DNA from: Spartobacteria bacterium UBA6821
Lineage (GTDB): Bacteria > Verrucomicrobiota > Verrucomicrobiia > Chthoniobacterales > UBA6821
DNA length: 24,711 bases
NCBI GenBank assembly: GCA_002452515.1
Contig: DKEN01000039.1
Coordinates: forward strand, 25,756 to 50,466
Direction of reading: 5' to 3'
How positions within the stretch are numbered: the first letter of the stretch is position 1; every line of letters starts with the position of its first letter. Both the position numbers and the translations under genes were made by a program. Of this stretch, positions 18,043-24,711 are shown in pieces. Below the pieces are notes generated by a model, which worked only from the letters and a program-made list of their open reading frames with translations, did not search any database and was not told the DNA's origin.

Positions 18043-19299
18043 TCAGGGTTGAATATAGATGGCCGAGAGATTTCCACCGTCATTCAACCGCTGCACCAAC
18101 ATGTTGGCGAGTGCCGCATTGCCTGCGCCAAGCTGGGAATCGCTTAGTCCGGTGATGTAGTTCTTCAGGGCGGTGATGATCGTCCCCGCATCGGCATTGG
18201 TATTGTTGCGGCTCTGCATTAGATGCACATAATTCCAGAGCGTGTACGTCCCGTTCTCAATTCCTGCCGTGCTCGGAGCCACCCCATTATATCGGAGCGT
18301 GGTGATACCCGTTGCTCCAAGAGCCTTCTTAGCATCCAGATAACCGATCAGATAGTTGCTTCCCGGGGTCGGCACACTGGCGACAGCATTTGAATAAACC
18401 GTGGCCGAACTGTCAATGGTGGTCGAAGTGGCCAGAACTGTCTGAACCGCGCTAAGTAGTGAGCCCGTACTGGGATAGCCGTCATTACCGATTGCCGGGT
18501 TCACATAGCCGTCATTGGTGGCGATTGGAGCCTGGTAGATGTTATTTGAGTTGGCAACAATGTATTGGACAACCGTTCCCTTGGTGCCAAGTCCAAGCAG
18601 GGCAAGAGTACTCACACGGTTCCCAGCATCAATATTGCGACCTACGGCAAAGACGGTGTTATTTGTATCAACACTCTGACCAGAGATGACAGCGGCGGGT
18701 AGTGAACCTGCAGCGAAAAGGGATCGGGCCTGATCATAGGTGATGTTGGTCAGACCATTCCAATTGGGACTGGCCACAAAGGCAATCCCACCAACAGCCA
18801 CTTGGTAATCATGCAGGGGAGTGCTGTAGTTTCTGCCATCGGCACCAGGAGAGCCGTGGAACAGGGAGACACCCACCGAGGTATTGGCAACAGCAATATG
18901 AGCCGAAGCATTGACGGGATAACCGCTGACGCTTGCCGGATTGACCAATCCGATGGCTGTAACAGGCAGAAAGGGGATGGTCGCCGGATTATTCGTCGGA
19001 GCGTCAATCGTCTGGATACCCGCCTCAGAACCACTCCAATGAACCACGATATAGTTGGTGACGGCATTGGAAGCCGTTCCCCAATTCAAGACCGCATTGG
19101 TTTCCGAACCAAGGGTTGCATTGTCCCAAGCCACGAGCGACCCGTAGTGGCTGGCCACGAAGTTGGTGAGGGCTGCATCGGCCACCGACTCAAAAGCCGA
19201 GGAACCGGAGATGTAGGTAGTAGCAGCAGAGGCTGATCCCATGTTGGCGATTGAGAGGGCTGCCAGGGTGGCAATCAGCAGGTATTTGGTATGTTTCAT
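18043..19299 (-). CDS. PstS-like periplasmic substrate-binding protein (paralogue A, ligand residues altered)
   Basis: A 418-residue exported protein with a signal peptide (1 to about 25, GSASA cleavage). It resembles the type 2 periplasmic-binding fold of PstS. YISGSSAF (29-36) corresponds to the N-terminal phosphate loop. VAVGGIAFVASPNW, NITYDQARSLFAAG and TVFAVGRNIDAGNR correspond to the PstS stretch covering the hinge strand, the helix and the Arg/Ser-Gly-Thr loop. Compared with paralogue B, positions expected to contact phosphate are changed: Asn139 for Asp, Ala225 for Ser and Asn227 for Thr, with Arg221 kept. Ligand binding may thus be changed or lost. No pstCAB transporter is nearby. 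It has its own upstream region (19300-19637) after a strong terminator. PstS-like assignment is from pattern matching and is moderately sure. Confidence 0.75.
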   Translation of the reverse strand: MKHTKYLLIATLAALSIANMGSASAATTYISGSSAFESVADAALTNFVASHYGSLVAWDNATLGSETNAVLNWGTASNAVTNYIVVHWSGSEAGIQTIDAPTNNPATIPFLPVTAIGLVNPASVSGYPVNASAHIAVANTSVGVSLFHGSPGADGRNYSTPLHDYQVAVGGIAFVASPNWNGLTNITYDQARSLFAAGSLPAAVISGQSVDTNNTVFAVGRNIDAGNRVSTLALLGLGTKGTVVQYIVANSNNIYQAPIATNDGYVNPAIGNDGYPSTGSLLSAVQTVLATSTTIDSSATVYSNAVASVPTPGSNYLIGYLDAKKALGATGITTLRYNGVAPSTAGIENGTYTLWNYVHLMQSRNNTNADAGTIITALKNYITGLSDSQLGAGNAALANMLVQRLNDGGNLSAIYIQP

Positions 19300-19319
19300 T
19301 GCGTGTGGTTTAGGTTAGG
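19300..19319 (-). promoter_or_regulatory. Conserved 20-nt leader before PstS-like A start codon
   Basis: The minus strand reads CCTAACCTAAACCACACGCA directly before the ATG. The PstS-like B gene has the same 20 bases with one change (20880-20899), while sequence farther upstream differs. It contains no Shine-Dalgarno sequence, so it may be a translation-initiation or leader element, or simply a remnant of the duplication. Confidence 0.45.
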
Positions 19320-19448
19320 GTGTGGAGACTTAACGATGCCTGCGGCATGAAAGTTTATAGACGATCTATAAGGTCGTTTTACAATCCAAAAAAAGGCGAT
19401 CATTAGAGTTCCTTTTGAATGAAATGAATGTTCATGCTTCTGTTCTTG

Positions 19449-19487
19449 AATTTCTATTAACGATCTTATTTATCGTCAATAGAAATT
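19449..19487 (-). promoter_or_regulatory. AT-rich inverted repeat overlapping a candidate sigma70 promoter for PstS-like A
   Basis: Arms AATTTCTATT-A-ACGAT (19449-19464) and ATCGT-C-AATAGAAATT (19472-19487) pair over 15 of 16 positions around a 7-nt loop. On the minus strand the repeat contains TTGACG (19474-19479), then 17 bases, then TAGAAA (19451-19456), a fair -35/-10 pair that would start transcription about 145 nt before the PstS-like A ATG. An operator over the promoter is one reading. In the plus direction the hairpin is followed by TTTTTGTGTTT, but no plus-strand gene ends here. Confidence 0.4.
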
Positions 19488-19530
19488 TTTGTGTTTCCGC
19501 GACATCCTTCTCCGACAACACCTGCAAGAA

Positions 19531-19567
19531 AAGAAAAAGGCTGGAGGTGATAGTTCACCTCCAGCCT
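19531..19567 (-). terminator. Strong rho-independent terminator after PstS-like B
   Basis: A perfect 13-bp stem, AGGCTGGAGGTGA (19538-19550) and TCACCTCCAGCCT (19555-19567), has a 4-nt loop. In the minus direction it is followed by TTTTTCTT, as expected for a terminator. It lies about 70 bp past the stop of PstS-like B. The plus direction also has a pyrimidine-rich CTTCTTTTT after the stem, so it could work both ways. Confidence 0.9.
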
Positions 19568-19637
19568 CTTCTTTTTGGAATCTCTTCCGTCTAGGAGGAT
19601 ATCTCCCAGGCAGATGGAATCGTTTTATCCAAGATGA

Positions 19638-20879
19638 TTACGGCTGAATATAAACGGCCGAGATATTTCCACCGTCATTCAAGCGCTGCACCAACATGTT
19701 GACGAGCGCCGCATTACCAGCACCAAGCTGGGAATCGGTTTCACCAGTGATGTAGGTCTTCAGAGCGGACGCAATCGTGGTCGCATTGGCATTCGTGTTG
19801 TTACGGCTCTGCAGGATGTGCTCATAGTTCCAGTAGGTGTACGAGCCGTTCTCAATGCCTGCCGTGCTGGGAGCGACACCATCATAGTTGAGAGTGGTGA
19901 CCAGGTTGGTGGCGGTGCTGAGAGCCTTGTTGGCACCGACATAACCAATCAGGTAGCTGCTTCCTGGTGTCGGCACACTGGCAACCGCGTTGGAATAAAC
20001 CGTGGCAGAGCTGTCAAGGGTGGTCGAGGTGGCCAGAACGGTCTCCACAGCAGTGAGCAGAAGGCCCGTGCTGGCATAGCCGTCATTACCGATTGCAGGG
20101 CTGACATAGCCGTCATTCGTGGTGATGGGTGCTTGGTAGATGTTGTTTGAGCTGGCAACAATGTACTGAACAACCGATCCCTTGGTACCGATACCGAAGC
20201 AGGCGAGGGCGGTCACGCGGGTTCCGGAATCAGCATTGCGGCCGACGGCGAAAACAGTGTTGTTTGTATCAGCGCTCTTACCGGAGATGACAGCGGCGGG
20301 GAGAGAACCAGCGGCAAATAGGGAACGGGCCTGATCCAAGCCAATGTTGGTGATTCCCCAATTGGGACTGGCGATAAGGGCAAATCCCTGAGCTGCAACC
20401 TGGTAGTCATGCAGAGGAGTGCTGTAGTTTCTGCCATCGGCACCGGGAGTGCCATGGAAGAGGGAAATACCGTAGGAGGTGTCCGAAAAAGCGATATGAC
20501 TTGGAGCACTGACGGTTGCGTTAGTTGCGGTGATCAGTCCTGATGCACTGGTGGGCAGGAAGCTCACATTGGCAGGATTATTTGTTGGAGCATTGACGCT
20601 CTGGATGCCACCTTCGGAACCTGTCCAATGAACAGCGATGAAGTTGGTCACTGCATTGCTCGCAGTTCCCCAATTGTAGAGCGCATAGGTCTCCTTACCA
20701 AGCGTTGCATTATCCCATGCCACCAGACCACCGAAGTGAGTGGAAGCGAAGTTGGTGAGCGCGACGTCGGCTTGAGCTTCAAAAGCCGTGGAACCGGAGA
20801 TGTAGGTGGTATCAGCGGAGGCCGATCCGAGGGAGAGGGCTGCCAGGGCGGCAACCAGCAGGGACTTGGTATGTTTCAT
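19638..20879 (-). CDS. PstS-like periplasmic substrate-binding protein (paralogue B, phosphate-site pattern kept)
   Basis: A 413-residue exported protein with a signal peptide (1 to about 22, ending GSASA). Residues line up with PstS in order: YISGSTAFEA (26-35) with the N-terminal TGAGATF loop, IAFSDTS (129-135, Asp133) with the SDAPL aspartate, VAAQGFALIASPNW with the hinge strand, ITNIGLDQARSLFAAG with the TLGDIYLGK helix, and VGRNADSGT (212-220) with RADGSGT. Arg214, Ser218, Gly219 and Thr220 have exactly the spacing of the PstS phosphate ligands Arg135, Ser139, Gly140 and Thr141. It starts 62 bp after the stop of PEP-CTERM B with no terminator between, so the two are probably one operon ending at the hairpin near 19550. 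Phosphate or another oxyanion is the likely ligand. Unlike ordinary pst loci, no permease or ATPase is present. Confidence 0.78.
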   Translation of the reverse strand: MKHTKSLLVAALAALSLGSASADTTYISGSTAFEAQADVALTNFASTHFGGLVAWDNATLGKETYALYNWGTASNAVTNFIAVHWTGSEGGIQSVNAPTNNPANVSFLPTSASGLITATNATVSAPSHIAFSDTSYGISLFHGTPGADGRNYSTPLHDYQVAAQGFALIASPNWGITNIGLDQARSLFAAGSLPAAVISGKSADTNNTVFAVGRNADSGTRVTALACFGIGTKGSVVQYIVASSNNIYQAPITTNDGYVSPAIGNDGYASTGLLLTAVETVLATSTTLDSSATVYSNAVASVPTPGSSYLIGYVGANKALSTATNLVTTLNYDGVAPSTAGIENGSYTYWNYEHILQSRNNTNANATTIASALKTYITGETDSQLGAGNAALVNMLVQRLNDGGNISAVYIQP

Positions 20880-20899
20880 TGTGTGTGGTTTAGGTTAGG
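20880..20899 (-). promoter_or_regulatory. Conserved 20-nt leader before PstS-like B start codon
   Basis: The minus strand reads CCTAACCTAAACCACACACA right before the ATG, differing at one base from the leader of PstS-like A. The rest of the 62-bp gap to PEP-CTERM B is unrelated to the A upstream region, so conservation stops sharply. There is no Shine-Dalgarno sequence. Confidence 0.45.
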
Positions 20900-20941
20900 A
20901 GAGGTGAAGTTTTTGCGGATTAAGAGTAGAGCTTTTGTGAC

Positions 20942-21673
20942 TTAAGCAGTGCGGCGACGAACGACCATAGCCAGAACAAGCGCGCCGAGTCCGAAGAGCA
21001 CATAGGTGGAAGGCTCGGGCACGGCAGAGATGACACCGTTTGAACCGAGAGTGACCGTGGTGCCAGTGAAGGTGCCAAAGGTGGATGGGCTAGCAAGAGG
21101 ATTGGAATAGAGATCCAAACCGCTTCCGAGTGTCGTCTCAATGGGATTGATATTCGAATCATTGAAAACAGAGCCTGCATTAATTCCTGCATAGGAGCTC
21201 CAGGAAGTGGGGTCTGCTGCGAGCGTAAAGACACCGTTTGCAGTCGTGCCACCACCGCTCAGGGAGGCATTCAAAGCACCGTTGAACTCCACCAGCAGAT
21301 TGCCAAAGGTGGAATTCTGGTTTGCATAACTGGTCTCATTCTGCTGGGCAGACTGACCCGCAGGAGTCGTGGCTGCCTGGGACATGAAAATGGTGTTGTT
21401 TCCCCGATTGAAGGAATAGATGCCATACTCAAGGCCTGTATCGGAGGCCCAGTTGGTTCCAAAGACCTGGCTCAGATCGGAACTGATATTCAGGGGGTCG
21501 AGGTTGTTGATGCCTGCAAAGTTACCGAGATCAATCATCAGATTCTCGTTGGAAAAACCCGAGGTATCTTCGACGCCGAGAATGAGATCGCCGCTAACGG
21601 CTTGGGCGTGGCCGGTGTTGAATGTAGCCAGACCCGTCAGGGCAATGGCAGCAGCAAGAAGTGTTTTTTTCAT
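20942..21673 (-). CDS. PEP-CTERM sorting domain protein (paralogue B)
   Basis: A 243-residue exported protein with a signal peptide (1 to about 23, ending NTGHA) and a C-terminal PEP-CTERM signal: VPEPSTY from about 218, a hydrophobic helix (VLFGLGALVLAMVV) and the basic end RRRTA. The central domain is closely related to paralogue A along its length, so the two arose by duplication. The domain has short Gly/Asn/Ser-rich strands (SGDLILGVEDTSG, YGIYSFNRGNNTIFMSQ) and probably folds as beta sheet; no enzyme motif is seen. It leads the likely operon with PstS-like B. The ATG at 21673 begins the signal peptide. The best copy of the direct-repeat element lies 170 bp upstream. Confidence 0.92.
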   Translation of the reverse strand: MKKTLLAAAIALTGLATFNTGHAQAVSGDLILGVEDTSGFSNENLMIDLGNFAGINNLDPLNISSDLSQVFGTNWASDTGLEYGIYSFNRGNNTIFMSQAATTPAGQSAQQNETSYANQNSTFGNLLVEFNGALNASLSGGGTTANGVFTLAADPTSWSSYAGINAGSVFNDSNINPIETTLGSGLDLYSNPLASPSTFGTFTGTTVTLGSNGVISAVPEPSTYVLFGLGALVLAMVVRRRTA

Positions 21674-22138
21674 CGGTTTTGGTCTGTGTTGGTTTTGTGA
21701 ACTGAAGGTTTACTGCGGAGTGAAGTAGGCTGTTGACTGCTGCTGGTGTTCTCAGCGTGAGTGTTTATCAGGGTTGATCGCTCGGGGCTTCCAAACGAGG
21801 CGCACTATGCCCAAGCCAATCTGGGTCGTCATGACCTTTAATGTTACAATTTCGTCACAATCGAGCCCAAGGGTTGGGCGAGCCGCTTGGTCAAGCGTGA
21901 GTCAATTGATCCGCCCTCTGAAGACACACTCGAAGTGGGGGGAAATCCCTATTTTGGAGCTAGCGCCTATTCCCCTCGACCTCTACCACTTCGCCTTCCG
22001 AATAGCTGGAGGCATGAAATCTGCTCTCCTTTAGACTGTGTCAATCTCTTGCGCCAATCCCATATGTTTTCAAGTGAAGCGCTTCCTTAAGGGTTGCACC
22101 CCGCCTCCGCTGCTCTAAATTCTCTGGGCGTCCACCGC
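21674..22138. other. Divergent intergenic region between PEP-CTERM B and the amidase gene
   Basis: This 465-bp region has no supported gene. It contains the direct-repeat element (21843-21860) with its CATGAC companion. I find no clear -35/-10 pair for either gene and no hairpin. The region near the amidase start has no Shine-Dalgarno sequence. Confidence 0.65.
21828..21860 (-). promoter_or_regulatory. PhoB/OmpR-type direct-repeat element with a conserved CATGAC, upstream of PEP-CTERM protein B
   Basis: The plus strand has GTTACAATTTCGTCACAA at 21843-21860, identical over all 18 bases to the copy at 18011-18028. On the minus strand it reads TTGTGAC-GAAA-TTGTAAC, with CATGAC (21828-21833) nine bases downstream as in the other copy. 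It would control the PEP-CTERM B/PstS-like B operon. Identity of the 18-mer in otherwise different flanks argues for selection. Confidence 0.6.
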
Positions 22139-22807
22139 ATGCACCCACCTTTGAATTCACTCCGTTCCCTGGCCCTCCGCCTGCTCCCAATGCTGGCCGT
22201 GCTGATGTTGCCCGGATGCGCCCTTTTCCAACCGGGGGCTGATCTTTCCAATTTTCGCACGGTCGTCATCGATCCCGGTCATGGCGGAATCGACCACGGA
22301 GCCCATGCCATACGGGGTATGGATGAGAAAATGCTGACGCTCGATGTCGCCCAGCGTCTCAAACCTCTGCTTCAACGAAGGGGGTATCATGTCGTCATGA
22401 CACGAAATTCAGATGTCTTCATCCCGCTGGGCGTCCGCACGGCGATTTCCAATGCCCATCCCGATGCGGTCTTCGTCAGCATCCACTGTAACTGGACCCC
22501 GAGCAGATCCGTCACCGGCGTGGAGGCTTATTACTATAATCCGCGCTCAGCCCCCTTCGCCGCAAACATCCTGCACTCCATTTACAACAGTTATGGTTCA
22601 CATAGCCGCGGCGTGAAATCGTGCCACTACTATGTCCTGCACCACAATCTCCGTCCCGCAACGCTCGTGGAACTTGGATTTATTTCTAATTTTCAAGAAG
22701 ATGCCCGCCTGCAGGATCCGGCCGTGCGTCAACTTCTAGCCGAGCGAATTGCCGAAGGCATTTCGAAGGTACAAGGGGGACACGCTCCCGCGTCACCGGG
22801 ATCGTAG
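22139..22807 (+). CDS. N-acetylmuramoyl-L-alanine amidase (Amidase_3 family), predicted lipoprotein
   Basis: A 222-residue zinc amidase that cleaves the bond between N-acetylmuramic acid and L-alanine of peptidoglycan, as in cell separation or wall recycling. The family's zinc ligands and catalytic residues are visible: His48 in VVIDPGHGG, Glu63 in MDEKMLTLDVA, His116 in VSIHCN and the catalytic Glu178 in LVELGFISN. The N-terminus is a lipoprotein signal with lipobox LPGC (Cys27), so the enzyme is probably tethered to a membrane in the periplasm. The catalytic domain takes nearly the whole protein; there is no AMIN or LysM targeting domain. The ATG at 22139 was chosen over a TTG at 22094 because it begins the signal peptide. 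It converges on ispG. Confidence 0.92.
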   Translation: MHPPLNSLRSLALRLLPMLAVLMLPGCALFQPGADLSNFRTVVIDPGHGGIDHGAHAIRGMDEKMLTLDVAQRLKPLLQRRGYHVVMTRNSDVFIPLGVRTAISNAHPDAVFVSIHCNWTPSRSVTGVEAYYYNPRSAPFAANILHSIYNSYGSHSRGVKSCHYYVLHHNLRPATLVELGFISNFQEDARLQDPAVRQLLAERIAEGISKVQGGHAPASPGS

Positions 22808-23037
22808 AGGACTTTAAGCTTATTGATGGCCGATTGATTTTCACCACCAAGACCCAGCAAAGGAAACAGCCAAGGTTGGCGAAAAGATCTGAAATAGCCT
22901 CATCAGAATTCTTTTTCTGCGCCTGCTATCATGCCTTTTCTTTTACTTTTTCCTATCTTGGATGACCCTTGGATCCCCCTCTGTGGTAAAATTTAGGTAA
23001 TCAGAATGTAGTAGAGAGACAGCATCTTTTCCAACTC
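22808..23037. other. Convergent intergenic spacer between the amidase gene and ispG
   Basis: This 230-bp AT-richer spacer separates two converging genes. I see no convincing terminator hairpin, only pyrimidine-rich runs around 22930-22955, and no gene. Confidence 0.5.
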
Positions 23038-24711
23038 TCACAAACAGGCCTGTTCAATCCAGCGGTTGTTCTCCCTAATAAGATCAACCAGGCGAGCCAC
23101 GGCTTCTCCTTCAGGGATGTTGAACTTCACTGCCTGCTTACCCACGTAGAGATTCACCTTTCCAGGAGCACCCCCGACATAACCGAAGTCGGCATCGGCC
23201 ATTTCCCCCGGTCCGTTGACGATGCATCCCATCACAGCGATACGAACCCCCTTGAGATGGCTTGTCGCGGCCTTGATCCTGGCCGTTGTCTCCTGAAGAT
23301 TAAAAAGTGTCCTACCGCAGGAGGGACAGGCGACATAGTCTGTTTTGAAAATCCTGACTCCGGCCGCCTGGAGAATGTTATAGGCAAGCCGTAACGACTG
23401 ACCCGGAGCCTCCTCGCTCCGCAGCAGGATAGCATCTCCGATTCCGTCACAGAGCAGCGAACCGAACACCGTTGCGGAATGCAGCAGATGATCCAGAAAA
23501 TTTCCATTTCCATCCGGTGACAACGTATCCCCGAGCGTAGCGAGTGTGTCTTTCAAAAGGATCGAGTGACGCGAAGCAATCCTTGCCGACAGTAAACGAA
23601 ACGCCACGATCGGATTCAGCGTTACGCCGTCACATACCGTCACCAGATGAGGTTCTGAAAGCGCATTCACAACAGCGACTTCCTCATCGGACATCGGATC
23701 AATTTCCAGGAGTGGAAGATCTTCCAAGATCAGCTCCGGCTGATAATCACCGAGAGCCTCGCGTTTGTGCGCAACCGCTTCATCAACCCGGCGCGGAACA
23801 ACGACGCGAACGGTCTCGTCACCACCCAGTGTTATCGTTTCGGTGATTCCAGAAAACGCCATCGCCTCAGAGGCTCTGCGATTGTACTCAAAACAAGACC
23901 AAGTCGGCGCGATGCCACTCACGGGTGAGATCGCTACACTCCGATTTGAAAATGGAGCAACCAGAGAACGCGCCACGGGAATCTCATGCTCGCTATCTTC
24001 CGTGAGGGAAACACGGATGGTGTCACCGATGCCGTCCGAAAGCAGTGACCCGATACCGATGGCGCTCTTGATCCGCCCATCTTCGCCATCACCTGCCTCG
24101 GTCACACCCAGATGAATCGGGTAATTCCAATCAGATCCTTCCTGATGCAGCCGTGCGACCAGCAGCCGGTAGGCGGCGATCATCACCTTGGGATTGGAAG
24201 CCTTCATCGAAAAGATCATCTGGTGAAAATCGAGATCCCGGGCGATGCGGACAAATTCCAAGGCGCTCTCGACCATGCCGAGCGGGGAGTCCCCGAAGCG
24301 GTTCATGATCCGGTCACTCAGTGAGCCGTGATTCGTCCCGATGCGCAGGGCAACACCTCGCTCTTTGCAGAGCAACACAAGTGGCGTGAAGCGTTCCCGA
24401 ATGCGTTCCAACTCGGCTGCATACTCCTCATCGCTGTAGTCACGGATGTTGAACTTCTTGGAATCGGCAAAATTACCCGGATTGATCCGAACCTTTTCGA
24501 CCCAGCGTGCGGCCTCGAGTGCGGCATCTGGCTTGAAATGGATATCGGCGACAAGGGGGACGGTGCAGCCTCTTGCATTCAGTTCAGCCCGGATGTTTTT
24601 GAGATTGGCGGCATCCTTCACCGTCGGAGCAGTGACGCGGACGAGTTCGCATCCGACCTCGACAAGTCGGAGTGTTTCCCGGACACAGGCCTCGGTATCC
24701 ATCGTGTCACT
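23038..24711 (-). CDS. ispG: 4-hydroxy-3-methylbut-2-en-1-yl diphosphate synthase (IspG/GcpE), large form, 5' end outside window
   Basis: IspG is the [4Fe-4S] enzyme that converts 2-C-methyl-D-erythritol 2,4-cyclodiphosphate to HMBPP, the penultimate step of the MEP isoprenoid pathway. The N-terminal TIM barrel is seen in LVADIHFKPDAA, VRINPGNF, LRIGTNHGSL and HLGVTEAGDGEDGRIKSAIGIG. The C-terminal iron-sulphur domain has CPSCGR and MGCIVNGPGE, which supply the three cluster cysteines, plus the conserved glutamate of NGPGE. Between them lies an extra domain of roughly 200 residues, as in the large IspG of plants, chlamydiae and Bacteroidetes. The frame is open to the window edge (557 residues present). 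The ATG at 24702 falls within the conserved SMT-x-TDT region, so it is internal and the true start lies outside. Confidence 0.96.
   Translation of the reverse strand, partial: SDTMDTEACVRETLRLVEVGCELVRVTAPTVKDAANLKNIRAELNARGCTVPLVADIHFKPDAALEAARWVEKVRINPGNFADSKKFNIRDYSDEEYAAELERIRERFTPLVLLCKERGVALRIGTNHGSLSDRIMNRFGDSPLGMVESALEFVRIARDLDFHQMIFSMKASNPKVMIAAYRLLVARLHQEGSDWNYPIHLGVTEAGDGEDGRIKSAIGIGSLLSDGIGDTIRVSLTEDSEHEIPVARSLVAPFSNRSVAISPVSGIAPTWSCFEYNRRASEAMAFSGITETITLGGDETVRVVVPRRVDEAVAHKREALGDYQPELILEDLPLLEIDPMSDEEVAVVNALSEPHLVTVCDGVTLNPIVAFRLLSARIASRHSILLKDTLATLGDTLSPDGNGNFLDHLLHSATVFGSLLCDGIGDAILLRSEEAPGQSLRLAYNILQAAGVRIFKTDYVACPSCGRTLFNLQETTARIKAATSHLKGVRIAVMGCIVNGPGEMADADFGYVGGAPGKVNLYVGKQAVKFNIPEGEAVARLVDLIRENNRWIEQACL

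Larger units (their letters stand above)
19300..19637. other. Intergenic region between PstS-like B and PstS-like A genes
   Basis: This 338-bp gap has no supported gene. From high to low coordinates it holds the terminator of the PstS-like B gene (19531-19567), an AT-rich inverted repeat overlapping a promoter-like sequence (19449-19487), an AT-rich stretch with a TATAAA on the minus strand (19353-19358), and the conserved leader of PstS-like A. The 11-nt-period element found before the PEP-CTERM genes is absent here. Confidence 0.7.
17124..21673 (-). repeat. Duplicated PEP-CTERM / PstS-like locus (two paralogous pairs, same strand)
   Basis: Reading along the minus strand the genes are PEP-CTERM B, PstS-like B, PstS-like A, PEP-CTERM A. 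Each pair shares most of its protein sequence, including matching start and end segments, and both PEP-CTERM genes carry the same upstream element. All four point the same way, so the order is not a plain tandem copy of a two-gene unit. It implies separate gene duplications or a rearrangement after duplication. No transposase or flanking repeats are visible. Confidence 0.8.

Noticed and set aside
22094..22138. A TTG start for the amidase
   Set aside because: The ATG at 22139 begins the lipoprotein signal at the normal distance from the lipobox.
22808..23037. A terminator between the amidase gene and ispG
   Set aside because: Only short imperfect inverted repeats such as CAGAA/TTCTG were found, too weak to support a call.

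Overview
This is a bacterial window of roughly 55% GC, most likely from a member of the Verrucomicrobiota (PVC superphylum). The pointers are two PEP-CTERM proteins, a very large filamentous-haemagglutinin-family protein, an insert-bearing large-form IspG, and genes that mostly lack a Shine-Dalgarno sequence. The phylum is an inference. No rRNA, tRNA, CRISPR array or insertion sequence was found.

Layout. (1) Positions 1-3648, minus strand: hisC, an unrecognised exported protein and mnmE (cut by the window start) form a tight operon in which each junction is a 4-nt stop/start overlap. (2) Positions 3710-15490, minus strand: one gene for a protein of about 3,926 residues with a signal peptide, a TPS/haemagglutination-activity domain, a long beta-helical body and a DUF3739-type C-terminal region. 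A small module resembling a CBM5/12 chitin-binding domain is inserted in its middle. No TpsB transporter is in the window. (3) Position 15770 onward, plus strand: a five-repeat Sel1 protein. (4) Positions 16504-21673, all minus strand: a duplicated accessory locus running PEP-CTERM protein B, PstS-like protein B, PstS-like protein A, PEP-CTERM protein A, then a small membrane-anchored protein. (5) Positions 22139-24711: a lipoprotein N-acetylmuramoyl-L-alanine amidase (plus) converges on ispG (minus, cut by the window end).

The most interesting signal is regulatory. A near-identical 18-nt element, two 7-nt direct repeats with a 4-nt spacer (11-nt period), lies upstream of both PEP-CTERM genes. 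A weaker copy lies upstream of the giant gene. This spacing is that of PhoB/OmpR-family sites such as the Pho box. PstS-like B keeps the Asp and the Arg-x3-Ser-Gly-Thr pattern that bind phosphate in PstS, and paralogue A has lost several of them. My working hypothesis is a response-regulator-controlled, possibly phosphate-responsive, exported module made of the PEP-CTERM proteins, the PstS-like proteins and the giant adhesin. Placing the giant start at 15490 keeps the regulatory site outside the coding region.
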